Shown piece after piece: positions 8,340 to 18,151 of a stretch of 18,151 nucleotides of DNA (position 1 is the stretch's first letter; every line of letters starts with the position of its first letter). Where the stretch lies: NCBI GenBank assembly GCA_001970855.1, contig LSSN01000916.1:2119-20269 (forward strand). Reading direction: 5' to 3'. This DNA comes from Smittium culicis (Eukaryota; Kickxellomycota; Harpellomycetes; Harpellales; Legeriomycetaceae). A program made the translations under genes and the position numbers. The notes under the pieces are model-generated. The model saw only the letters and a program-made list of their open reading frames with translations. It searched no databases and was not told the origin of the DNA.

Positions 8340-8710
8340 TTTCGATATTATATATGTTGAGGGGTTTGGTACTCCTCTTTTCTCGCGTGCGAATTTTCGT
8401 CTTCAGACACCGAGATTTTCTCGAAGGGCAAAGAGCTGGTCCTTTCGTTTGATGAGTCTTTAGTTTGTTCGGTAACCATTTCAATACTTTAGCTTTTAAT
8501 CAGTTGGCCTTAAATGAATTTTAGAACAACTAAATTTGAGTAGATTTTGTTTGTTTATTCCGTTTGTTTCGTTTTTATAAGTTTTATAGTTTTTTTTAAT
8601 TGCTTTTAATGGTTATATAGTAAATTGGAATGTATGATTTATAAAATTCACTTAAAAAAATAGTATCAACAACAAAGATTTGTAATTTATCAAGTTTTTT
8701 TTTATTATTA
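8340..8710 (+). repeat. Divergent direct repeat, copy B
   Basis: The partner of copy A (7008-7450). The first 150 bases (8345-8490) are richer in G+C than the surroundings and CT-rich, containing CTCGCGTGCG near 8382 and GAAGGGCAAAGAGC near 8423, which helps the comparison because such words are rare in this window. No reading frame is conserved between the two copies by eye, so this is more likely a non-coding terminal or promoter region than a duplicated gene. Confidence 0.6.
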
Positions 8711-9300
8711 GAAAAGAAGCTACTTTAATTGTTATTTATTAATTAAGCTGAGACTATATTTAATTTTTACGAGATCAATAACTGTCGAATTATTTATATT
8801 TATTTATTTTAGTTTTAAATTCTAAACAGGTTGAAAATATGATTTGAAAATATAGTATTGAGCTAAAATTTATTTTATTTTTAAAAAAAGTAATTAATTT
8901 CTAATCCTAAGATGAAAATTTTATATCTTCTGCTCGAGAGCGATTCCTTTCTTATGTCCTTCTTTGTTATATTTATACTTTTTTTTCAATATATTTTATT
9001 CATCTTCCATATGCATTCTCTATTCTTGCATATACTTTTAAAATTAGCGCATTTCAGTATTCAATAACCAATTTAACTTTATTAAAATGTTTGACACGCT
9101 AATATAACCTAATTTCATTTCCTTGTCAAATTGACAGTCGATTTATTTCGTTTATTTGATTCTATTTTGTTAGTGTTCAAAACTGATTTATTAATCATAA
9201 CCGATTCAATTGGCTGAATCGTATTCAGAATGATATGACATTTCACTGGTGTCAATATCACTTCCACATATATATAAATATTATTCTTTATTCAACTAGG
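8711..9300. other. AT-rich stretch without recognisable gene
   Basis: No coding trace seen. About 9100-9260 is less biased than its surroundings and contains several GATT/AATC words around CGATTCAATTGGCTGAATCG (9204-9223), an imperfect inverted repeat. The end of this stretch is followed at 9317 by TGGTAATCTCAGAGG, faintly like a primer-binding site, which I did not accept (see rejected items). Confidence 0.4.
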
Positions 9301-9420
9301 ATCTGCAACTTGAAGTGGTAATCTCAGAGGTATTAAATATTTTAAAATTTGTTTATCAAATACAATTAGCAAAAATTACTGCAGTTGAAGGAAATTAAAT
9401 AATAGTTACTATGAAAGTAC

Positions 9421-10860
9421 TAATACATCCATCCTTTGAAGAAGCCACTGTTATATCCAAATATCAAATTGCTTAAATAATCTAATGTGCCTATTATTTT
9501 ACCTATTAAATTATTTCAAATAATAGATGAAGGAATTAACTATCCCGATGAGACTTGTAATTTTATATTTAAATTAAATTTAAAATCTTTACAGCTATAC
9601 TTTAAAAAAATTGACACAGTTATGGATCAAAAATAATATTTTTCAGACATAAGTTGAGAAGAATATACAAGTGAATATAGTAGCACATGTAGTAATTCTG
9701 AAGATGATAAAATTTTTTATAATTGTAAATATTAGGAATTATAAGCTTATATATAATTAAATTGGATATATAAATAATCTCCCACTATAGAAACACATAC
9801 ATCTTCAGAATAGATAACGGAAAAATTCAATTATTCATCAATATCAAAAGGTAAAAAATAAGATTCTTGTAAATATTTTATTAAATATTAAAAAATCATT
9901 TCCTTAATCTTACTTGGAAATTACAGGCGTCGTATATTCTAAGTGATAGATATATCAAAACTTAACCCTCATTATTTTACTATCTAAGAAAATACTCTAA
10001 AAAAGAGGCGAAAAAATGATATATAATGAAGTAATAAATGCTAAGAAATAACTTTTTTGAACCTAATTAATACCCCTAAGAGCTTCTAATTTTCTTAATT
10101 TCAAAAACCGACAAAACTAGCCGATTTATTAATAATTTCAAAAAATAATACGAGTTTATAATCTGCTACAGCTTTCAATTGCAAATAGTCGATGGATTTA
10201 TCGAATCATTGGTTGATAAATAACAATTTAGTACTCTTGGTCGATACTTTGGCTACTGTAAAGTGCGAATTTAACCAGAAACTATGATTTATTTCACCTT
10301 TTTGGCACCACTTGACCTGAATAATATACTCGCAGATTTCTAAAAAAAAATTTTGAATATTAGAGTTATCTGTATCAATTTGTAATATAATTCTAGGTGA
10401 TATATACATATAATCAAATTTTAAACTAAAAACCATTGAAATCGTGCAAAATTAGTCTTTAAAAAATTTAATGAAAATAGAATTAGATCAAAGTTTCAAA
10501 ATTGATATTTATTAAGGGAAAATTCACACATTTAGGATTTGGGATAGACGAAAGTGGTGTCTGATCAAACAAAAAAATTAAAAAATCACAATAAAAACTT
10601 GTATCCTGCAAAAATATAAGAAGTACTAAATATTTGATATACTTAGTATCTTTTTTTAGCGATTTCATAGATAAGTTATCAAAAATTAGAGCCAATACTA
10701 AAGCTTTCTAGAAAATAAAATTATAGAGTAGAGAATTGAACATAATTAAGCTTTCCTCAAGATAAAAAAATGTATTATTTAATGCTAAAATATTAGCCGA
10801 TCTAATAGTAAAAAATAATTGTGCTATATAAGAATGTTTAGCTCTATAAAGTAAGGGTAT
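9421..10860 (+). other. Weak reading-frame traces, possibly a decayed gag-like region
   Basis: One plus-strand frame is open for 50 codons (9481-9630), including PDETCNFIFKLNLKSLQLYF, followed by EEYTSEYSSTCSNSEDDKIF (about 9661-9720) after two stops. Beyond that, stops occur at the rate expected by chance. A position just upstream of a probable DIRS-like RT would suit a gag-type ORF, but nothing in the residues identifies one. Open runs on the minus strand at 10206-10436 and 10483-10695 have low-complexity Phe/Ile/Leu/Ser content and look like chance. Confidence 0.2.
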
Positions 10861-11017
10861 CCCATGTGATAATAGGCTAACTAAGCTATCTATGGATAAT
10901 TTATTACTCTAGATATCTGGTCTGACCTGAATTAAACTGGTAATATCGCGAGAGAGATGAGATGGCAGTTGATTTCATCATTATTTACTTTCGATCCTAC
11001 TTAATATCAATAAATTT

Positions 11018-11130
11018 CGTTATTTAAAAGGTAAAATCCGTCTTAGATTTGATGCTCAAAGAGATTGGCTCATAAACACATATCACAATTTTGTTGAATG
11101 TTAACTAGATTTTGAGCTCTAAATCAGAAG
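11018..11130 (+). pseudogene. DIRS-like pre-RT block
   Basis: The frame reads KGKIRLRFDAQRDWLINTYH, then NFVEC, a TAA, and LDFEL. This fits the family pattern 'G-G-R-L-R-x-F-x-x-x-W-x-x-I-x-x-x-x-x-x-x-x-[IV]-V-x-x-G-[YLF]-x-[IL]-x-F', which lies just before the RT in DIRS-type elements. The stop falls where the conserved Gly would be. Confidence 0.5.
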
Positions 11131-11231
11131 TTTATTTGAATAAAATAATATTTCGCTGGCTATTTATCCATAAAATACCGGGAAAATCGTTTTGAAAACA
11201 ATACACCCTCCCCCATAAATCAAAAAAGGTG

Positions 11232-11384
11232 ACTGTTCCTGAGAAAATTATTCAAGATAAAAATTTCAGAAATTATTTAGTATATATTTTTTTGGAAAAT
11301 AAGGTATCATATAAAAAAAAAAAAGAGATGATCGAAGTTATTGAATGTATATAGTTTTTTAATGGATTTTCAGATCTATTCATA
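11232..11384 (+). pseudogene. DIRS-like RT N-terminal block
   Basis: TVPEKIIQDKNFRNYLVYIF is followed by KKEMIEVIECI, a TAG, and FFNGFSDLFI. The second part fits 'L-x-x-K-x-A-I-E-x-V-x-x-x-x-x-G-F-Y-S-x-L-F-x-V', the segment that opens the RT of DIRS-type elements. It is in a different frame from the pre-RT block. The palm motifs that should follow are missing: only about 160 bases separate this from the RNase H start. Confidence 0.45.
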
Positions 11385-11545
11385 TAAAAATGTTACACAT
11401 AAATATAGATAACTTTAACACTTGGGTAAAATAACGTTTTTCGTTGCAAAAATTATATAAAAAAACTAAAAAATATCAAGTAAAGAAATATAGATATCAT
11501 TTTTCTGGATAATCGGTGATATAGGAGCTCATTTAAATAATAGAA

Positions 11546-11632
11546 ATAGAATTTCGAGTATTTACTAACGCTAGTGAAGAAAATCGTTATAAAATCACTA
11601 GAGCAGGGAGATTAAGCTACTACATATGGCAG
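11546..11632 (+). pseudogene. RNase H start, DIRS-like, damaged
   Basis: FRVFTNASEENRYKITRAGR then LSYYIW. It fits the 'T-D-A-S-x-x-G-W-G-I-x-x-x-G-x-x-x-x-G-x-W' opening of the DIRS-type RNase H, with the catalytic Asp now Asn and the Gly-Trp-Gly altered. A competing frame over the same bases contains FLDN (about 11504-11515), tempting as a Y-L-D-D box, but it is too close to this block to be right unless a large deletion lies between. Confidence 0.45.
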
Positions 11633-11714
11633 TAAAAATGAAATTCGCTACGTAAAAATTCTCGCTGAATAAAATTCATTAATTATTGTCTACTTAAGAA
11701 TTTCTAGGATTATC

Positions 11715-11834
11715 AGAGCTGATAGTAATCCATTCTCTATAAAAATAAGTCACGTTGTTGAATAATACGTATTCAAGATTAAATTTATACCATATTATCA
11801 ACCCAAATAGGTTGATTCGGTGTAAAGATTAAAT
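11715..11834 (+). pseudogene. RNase H end, damaged
   Basis: From 11778 the residues are K-F-I-P-Y-Y-Q-P-K-stop-V-D-S-V-stop-R-L-N. Aligned without gaps to the common RNase H ending 'K-F-I-P-G-x-Q-N-x-x-A-D-S-L-S-R-L', identities fall at K, F, I, P, Q, D, S, R and L, and A-to-V is a single C-to-T change. SHVVE-stop-YVFKI just upstream suits the preceding helix. Both DIRS and Ty3/gypsy elements end RNase H this way. Confidence 0.5.
11797..11816. repeat. Perfect 7-bp inverted repeat
   Basis: ATCAACC, CAAATA, GGTTGAT. It overlaps the RNase H remnant, so it is probably incidental to that coding relic. Confidence 0.5.
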
Positions 11835-11877
11835 AACATCTAAGTTTAAACAAAAATAATAACATATATAATCAATA

Positions 11878-11970
11878 ATGTTTAGGAAAATAGCATATTC
11901 TGAACGTATTACGATCTACTTTCTCGCATATAAACTAGATAAATTTGATCACCTTACTTTTATGTTTATA
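11878..11970 (+). pseudogene. DIRS-like 'DLFA..LN' block, damaged
   Basis: FRKIAYSERITIYFLAYKLD starts at 11881. It matches 'F-x-x-I-x-x-x-x-G-x-x-x-I-D-L-F-A-S-x-L-N', which follows RNase H in DIRS/Ngaro-type elements, at the expected distance of about 20 residues after the 'S-R-L' motif. Asp to Tyr, Ser to Tyr and Asn to Asp changes have ruined it. After it the frame continues to a TAA and becomes unrecognisable. Confidence 0.45.
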
Positions 11971-14900
11971 TAAACTCGCACTGTAAAATTCTAATATCCA
12001 GCGGAATCGAAGTTCCAAAATTTAAGGCTAAACTTTCTGAAACGATTCTAACTAATAAATTAAAAATGAAAAATTTATTTTTTTATTTAAAAGATTTATT
12101 TATTTTATTAGGCATAATTTAATAAATAAAAATATCACGAATTAATTAAAACCTCGATACCCTGGTCCTAAAAAATTAAAAAATTACCTTCATAATATTT
12201 ACGAAATAATAAGTGAAAAACGGTAAAAAAAAATTTCGTGCCTCCCAGCTAATAATATTCGAAAAATTAATTCAAAATTTCTATGTGGGAGTGTCATTCA
12301 AGATTAATCTTAATGTTTAATTTCGACGTAGTTTACCAGGTTATCAATCATAAATCATAATTTATTTTTAATTTGAGGGATTTTTTCTTACGCTCTAGAG
12401 TTTTTTTTACTATCTCCAATATAAATTGAAAATATTTTCCCCGGTTTTTTAAATCTTATATTATATAAATATATTATTTACCTTTCATTCATAATGATTT
12501 TTTATGATTATTACAAATATTAAAAAAATATAGCATGATTTTTTTTGTGCTTTATTAGCTGTAATTTTTTTATAATCTTGGCGACTTGATTAAACTAGAA
12601 AATTCGGCCGTAATCAATTCTAAATCATACTTGCTTGAACTATATCCTTATTAACAGACTTTTTTACATAGTAAGAAATTATTTATTGTTACTAAAAATC
12701 GAGTGATCAGCTGGTTTTTTTTATTTATTTTTATTTTTTTCGATTTTGATTATACTCTTTTTAATTTCTGTTCATATCAAATTTTTTTGATGTATATTAT
12801 TAATCTCAAAAAAATAATTTATTTCCTTCAGAAATATCGATATTTTTAGTCTGTAGATTAATTATCTTAGGTTTGATATATGTTCGCCTCTACTAAATGA
12901 TTCAGTTGAAAAAATTTTCCCTCTTTTGATCATATTACAAGCAGTTTTTATTCTATTTTTCTTTTCTGGAATTTTTTTTATCTCCTCACGGATATTTTGG
13001 AAATTTTTGACTGTAATTACATCTTCAATTTACTTTTAGTACATTTAGTTATACTTATTTTATTCTATAATGGTAAAAATTGAATTATCTGACTTCAAAA
13101 GATAAATTTTATTGGCTCTGAATGATTTTGGATATACAATTTTTTTTAAAAAAAATAGAATTAAATTATAACTTATAACTTAATTTTTGAAAGTTTTTTT
13201 TGTATAATTAAAACAAACAAAAAGGTGTAAAACATGGTAAATTTTATGTTTATATATCACCATTTATATGGAAAAAATCAAGACTAAATTTTTTATTATA
13301 GAATTTGTTATTTTAATTAAAAAATATGTAAAATTGATTTAATTTTAAATATTAATTTTCTCAAAAATAATTCAAAATAACAGTTCGTTTTTATATCATT
13401 TTTATTATTTATTACGGTAACTTTAAGTAAATTAATTACTTAGTCTAGATAAAATTTCTGGAAAATTACTATTATAATACAAGATAAACTTTGCTTATTC
13501 TTAAAGGTATAATTTGATTGATTGAATTAATAATGTCACTTTTACGATCAATTTTTATGTAATATATGCTATATTAGATATCTATTAATCTGGTTTTAAC
13601 TTTGAAGTATCAGAAAACTGATAATCGATGTATAAAAAAATCTAATATATTATATCAGCAATAATTACAAAACAACTCATAGGATAGACTCTAATTGAAC
13701 CAAATTTTTATAAGATTTCGAATAATTTTCTAGGAAAAAAACTGAAATTAATATTTCTCAGATTAATCTTAAAATAATTTACCTACGATAGAACATTTTA
13801 CTTGAGAAATAAAGTATAGATTCGAATTATTTACAATCTTTTATCAGTATAAGAAAGCTTTCACACTTTTTTCACCGAGAAAAATTCGATTTAGAAAGCA
13901 TTTTTTTATCCCAATTATAAGTAAAATTAATTCAATTTGAGCGAATTTACATGATTTGACGCTTTTATAATTCTAAGAAAAATTCTCATTATTATACTAA
14001 TTTCAATATATATATTTTACCAGAAATTATTCGAGAAAAATATGCTTTTATTCATTCTGAAATTCGTATATCCACGGGTGTTCAATGAGTATAAAACCAT
14101 AACCTCCAAAAATATACAATTTATTTAAAATTATATTAAAATACGTTAGTATATGAAATTTAATTCTCAATTAATCTCATATTCAATAAGATATATTAAA
14201 AATAGCTCACAATATAAAGAGTATTATTTAAAATATATGTTTTGGCGAATAAAACGTAAGTTAGCGTTAAACTAAATATGTTATATATCGTTTATTTATA
14301 ATTAATCATGTAATCTTCAAGAAAAAATTTAAAATTTTCATTTATTAATTTATTTAGAATTTTATTTTCGTCAATTCTAAGATTAATGAAAACTTAAAGC
14401 TCTCAAAAATCTCAATAATTAATACACGAGCAGATTAGAACGTCGCCTAATCTAACTAAAAAAATTTTTTGTTTTCAAAAAAACACTATATAATTGAAAA
14501 ATAATTCAGATAACTCTGAAATTGATTAAAATTTTATTTTAAATAACTGTATATGTACAATTCTGGTATAAAATGTACCAATTTTTATAAAATTAAGTAG
14601 AAAATATAATATCTGAGGCTATTAAATAAGACTTAAAAAATTCAATTCCCAAAAATTGATTATCGACTCTAGTATATAAGGAATGCAATATGATTTAAAT
14701 TTGGAACCTAATCTGAGCTATAAAAAAATCCGAAATTTATTTTCCTATTATAGCTTATATTGTACCATAGGTTTACCATTATTAAAACATCAATATTTTA
14801 CAATAAAAATGAATTTTTCAAATTTAACCTTATTAAACTGGCTTTAAAAGTGGTTCAAAATATATTTAAAAAATTACATAATCAATATGAGAAATAAAAT

Positions 14901-16435
14901 GTTCAAATTTAGTACTGAATAAACATAATAAGGTGAAAAATTCTCTCAAGTATTCTTTGAGGTTCAATAATTCAATTTTTATAAGTAAATGAGATCTAAA
15001 TGAATTACTATGTAAATTTTACTCTAAAAAATCGTTTTATATGATGACAATATTTTTTATAGATACTCAATTTAAGAATTTTATATATAAAAAAAATCTT
15101 TAAATTATTTAAAATGGCTCAGTGGAGTCTATTTTAATTTTAGACACGGAATTTACTGTTCTTTTAATTAAAAATACTTTCACAAATAAATAAATAAATA
15201 AAACTTTCTTTCAGTAAATCTATTTTTTAATATTTATTTATACATAAGAATTATTTTAGATTTTTTATGTATATAAATATTTTTGTTATGATAGCCCTAT
15301 TTTCTTTAATAAGTATTTTATGGGCTATTGTATAGAAATTTTAAAATAATTTTTTTATTATTAAATCGATCCAAATAAGCTAAAAAGTGAAGGATAAAGG
15401 AATGAAATTACTAATACTTGAACTATGGAAATATTAATTTTATAAAATGCAAGAATTTTATATAAATGAATTTTAACTCATCTCTTATTTTTTATCAAAA
15501 AAAATATTAAATATATCAAACTATCTATCCAGAATCAAGATTTCCTAATTCTATGAAATTCATTTAAAAAAATGCATAAATATTTTTTCGATTTTATTTT
15601 ACATCTATAAAATAAAAATAAATGTTTTAACAATTGATTAGAATTATTTAATTTATATGAAAACTATGATTCAAAATTAATCAATAAAAAACGATTCTTT
15701 ATATATTATTATTCATGTTTATCTTTTATACATACTTATTTAATTACTTTTTTATCTGTTTTCCCGATTTTTAAACTATAAAAAAATGCGGTTTTTAATT
15801 TAAAATTCTCGAAAAATAATTTTCACGGCTATTTGAGAAAATTTTAGTATGCTCTCGATAAATTTCAACAGTTTAAAATCCAGGAATTTCTAATTAACAG
15901 ATTAAAATATATAATGAATGTACTTTAATTGAGTTATGTATATGAAGATTTTCTGTTCATTTTTTTAAATTATGGAAAATTTTTTTAATTTTTTAATATT
16001 TTAACATTATTATAAATTTATGAATAGCATAATGATTAAAATGATCATATAATTGTAAAAATAAAATTTAAATAAATGTTTTCATTTGGAAAAAAATGAT
16101 AAAATATTAATAATTTGGAATTTTTTCCTGTCATAAATATAGAAAAACGTCACATTGATTTTAATACTCTAATAAATTAGAGTTATAGCCAATTAATTTT
16201 TTAATAACCTCACAGATTGTGTTGAGCACTTATTATATGTTCTTTATATTAGAAAAAAATATATGTATACTTTCCAATAGCGAATTTCCCGTTAGATTCT
16301 CTTATATCACTGGTAGATATTTTTATATCAATCATATTAAAAGATATAATATCTAAGAAATATCAATTTAAAACTAATTTAATTATATTTATTTTTTTTA
16401 TCATCAGAGGTAAATAATTTCATTTTTAATTTTTG

Positions 16436-16445
16436 TACTATAGTA
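16436..16445. repeat. 10-bp perfect palindrome
   Basis: TACTATAGTA lies just before the stem-loop at 16459-16494. It is of a length expected by chance in this composition. Confidence 0.4.
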
Positions 16446-16458
16446 TTATAAGAGGCTG

Positions 16459-16494
16459 TCACTAAATATGCTAGCTAAAACTAGCTTATAGTGA
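16459..16494. repeat. Two-part stem-loop
   Basis: An outer 6-bp stem (TCACTA with TAGTGA) encloses an inner 5-bp stem (GCTAG with CTAGC) around a CTAAAA loop, with a small internal loop of 5 and 3 bases between the stems. It is the best folded-looking short element in the right half of the window, but nothing shows that it is transcribed. Confidence 0.4.
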
Positions 16495-18106
16495 TATTAA
16501 ATATTTATTATAGTTTTATTCTCTTTAAAATTTAATATTTATTGAATAACATATCGAATGTGCTAGTTTATTTGACAACTATCTAATCATGAGAATAATT
16601 TATCTATGTATAACGCATTTTTATTCAAGCAAAGTAATTATTTCCCCATATTTAAAGTATGCCTAAAAGGAAACCAACCATGTCGTATTATATACAAAAA
16701 TCAGAAAAATTAGCTCAATAGACGTATTATTGTGCTTTTTTCCACAATTTTTATTATGTATAATTGGTCAAATTGAGATGGAAAAAAGATATCAGCAGTA
16801 AAATTTTATTAGTGGGATATTTGAGTGATAGTAATCAAAAAAAAAAAATCGTACAAAAAATCAGTATTGATTTATTTCTCAGTGTAAACTTTAATATTTT
16901 TTTAAAGCAGCATAAAAAGTAAATCAGCTATTTTACAAGACAATAAATTATAGTGAATATATTTATATATGATATAACAGAATATTTATAAATATAAAAA
17001 TATACAAATTTAGTTTTTGATTAAGTTATATGATTAAAATTAAACATTTAAAATTTAATTTTTGTTGATTTTAAATCTGTGTTATATCCAAAATATACGG
17101 AAAGAGCAATATATTTGATCTCATTAAAAAATTTCTAGGAGCGATTTAAATTTTTTACAATTACAAAAAAGAAAATTAAAAAATGATTTAGTGTATAGTT
17201 CGATTAAAAAATTGAATAAAATTAAATAGTAAATTATCCATTAGCTTTATGCCTTACAATAAGTGTCAATAAAATAAATCATGATTAAATTTTCTAGCTC
17301 TTATAATAGCTTGAATTTGTTTTTTTTTTCATAAATATTTACCATTCTCACAAGATTTAATTAGGAAATAAATATCTAAAATCATTATATAAAAAATTAG
17401 GATTTCTATTACATTAATATTTTATGTTATGAAGAAATAACGATCAAAGGATCAAAAAAAATATTGAAAATCAAATTAGTGTAAATATAAGTGACTCCCT
17501 AAAATTAAATAAAGATCAGAAATATAATTAAAATTTTTTACTCAAGCAGTATGTAATATATTTTAGTTAAAAAAATAAATTTCTATAGCTAAAGATACGC
17601 TATTAAATTTTATTATTTTTTATAAATAATAATATAACTTTATGAGCGCAAAAAAACTGATATTAAGGACCAAAAAAAAAATTCAATAATATTTTAATTG
17701 TGAAATTATTTCGAATACCAGAACTTTAATTATTAAATCCTTGACACCGATATAAACCAGCCCTACCTTTAAAAATTATTAGAAATTACTATCAAGTGAG
17801 CTGTGTATAATAACCAATAATTTAATCTATTTCACACTAATAAATATAACTTCAAATAAAAATTTTTTCAGCTATTTCAAAAAATCTCAAATATATACAA
17901 TCATCAGAAACCAATCAAATATCAGTGATAAAATTTTATAAAAAAATAAGACTAGTTAGCACAAAGAAAAAAGTTGATCTGAAAATTTTATTTCTTATAT
18001 CATCTATTATAAAAGAAAATAAACCTTCTAAAATTTGACCTACCAAGATTTTAAATATATGGGAGATTCTTAGGGGGAGATGAACTTTAATTCCTTGGAA
18101 TTTTGT

Positions 18107-18151
<45 letters not shown>
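18107..18151 (+). repeat. (TAA)n microsatellite reaching the window end
   Basis: About fifteen uninterrupted TAA units run to the last base, so the true length is unknown. Such arrays occur at the 3' ends of some LINEs and in AT-rich intergenic DNA. No LINE is visible immediately upstream. Confidence 0.95.

Larger units (their letters stand above)
11018..11970 (+). mobile_element. Degenerate DIRS-like (tyrosine-recombinase type) retroelement fragment
   Basis: Five short blocks appear in the order known for DIRS/Ngaro-type pol proteins, spread over three frames: the pre-RT block (11018-11130), the start of RT (11232-11384), the beginning of RNase H (11546-11632), the end of RNase H (11715-11834) and the 'D-L-F-A-x-x-L-N' block (11878-11943). 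The total is about 0.95 kb, where an intact element would need around 2 kb, so the RT palm and part of RNase H have been deleted. The last block and the 'G-R-L-R-x-F-x-x-x-W' block are features of tyrosine-recombinase retroelements rather than Ty3/gypsy. No recombinase domain or inverted termini were found downstream. Each block alone is weak; the case rests on their order. Confidence 0.5.
12060..18106. other. Long AT-rich region with no recognisable gene
   Basis: Six kilobases at roughly 15-25% G+C, made largely of A/T runs with no reading frame of interest on either strand. I looked for RT, RNase H, integrase and tyrosine-recombinase motifs and for tRNA-like elements and found none. CpG is not obviously depleted (for example several CG between 13620 and 14100). 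Local inverted repeats occur, as expected in AT-rich DNA. It could be very old transposon sequence decayed beyond recognition, or intergenic DNA. Confidence 0.6.

Noticed and set aside
9317..9331. A primer-binding site like TGGTA.TCAGAGG after an LTR end
   Set aside because: It needs insertions to match initiator-tRNA complements, no LTR with TG...CA ends precedes it, and no second copy is visible.
10230..10420. A retroviral-type aspartic protease (LLVDTLATV near 10239, later IILGD near 10390)
   Set aside because: The essential Gly of D-T-G is absent, the spacing to the I-L-G motif is about 20-30 residues too short, and stops in this frame occur at chance frequency. DIRS elements also lack this protease.
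11486..11530. A Y-L-D-D-like RT box (IDIIFLDN)
   Set aside because: It is only about 17 codons before the RNase H start, where about 200 residues should lie, and it changes the second Asp to Asn. Chance or a deletion scar cannot be told apart.
12060..18100. CRISPR arrays, tRNA or rRNA genes
   Set aside because: No regularly spaced repeats, no tRNA box A/B pairs and no conserved rRNA words were seen.

Overview
This is an extremely AT-rich eukaryotic window, roughly 78-80% A+T by eye, with long A and T homopolymers. No gene in it looks intact. What it holds is decayed mobile-element sequence in an AT-rich, apparently non-coding background. The combination of an L1/Tx1-type LINE with a probable DIRS-like (tyrosine-recombinase) retroelement, in a genome about 20% G+C, would fit an early-diverging fungus (Mucoromycota/Glomeromycotina-like) or an amoebozoan such as a dictyostelid. 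I cannot decide between these from the sequence. Nothing suggests a bacterium, a plasmid or an organelle.

Layout: the window opens with a poly-C run and closes in a (TAA)n microsatellite. Both are typical places for an assembly to break, so this may be a whole contig. About 850-5000 (+) is a nearly full-length but dead LINE. An endonuclease domain, linker, reverse transcriptase, thumb/C-terminal region and C-terminal tail occur in the right order, broken by several frameshifts and many stops. 5000-5574 is A-rich flank with a small GC-rich hairpin patch. 5575-6390 holds two short open frames that look coding-like; I cannot name the first, and the second is faintly copia-like. 6400-6880 is an abrupt island of about 43% G+C, with a coding-looking frame on the minus strand. 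7008-7450 and 8340-8710 are two divergent copies of one repeat, in direct orientation. 9300-10900 contains weak reading-frame traces only.

About 11018-11970 (+) carries a shortened, frameshifted series of motifs matching DIRS-type retrotransposons: the pre-RT 'GGRLR..F...W' block, the start of RT, two pieces of RNase H, and the 'DLFA..LN' block. 12060-18100 is almost featureless AT-rich DNA.

Nothing here forms a working pathway. The interest lies in the fossil elements, the compositional island, the unexplained repeat pair, and the fact that in the endonuclease frame nearly every stop sits where Gln or Trp would be a natural residue. That pattern fits C-to-T and G-to-A decay, but a reassigned genetic code would give the same pattern.
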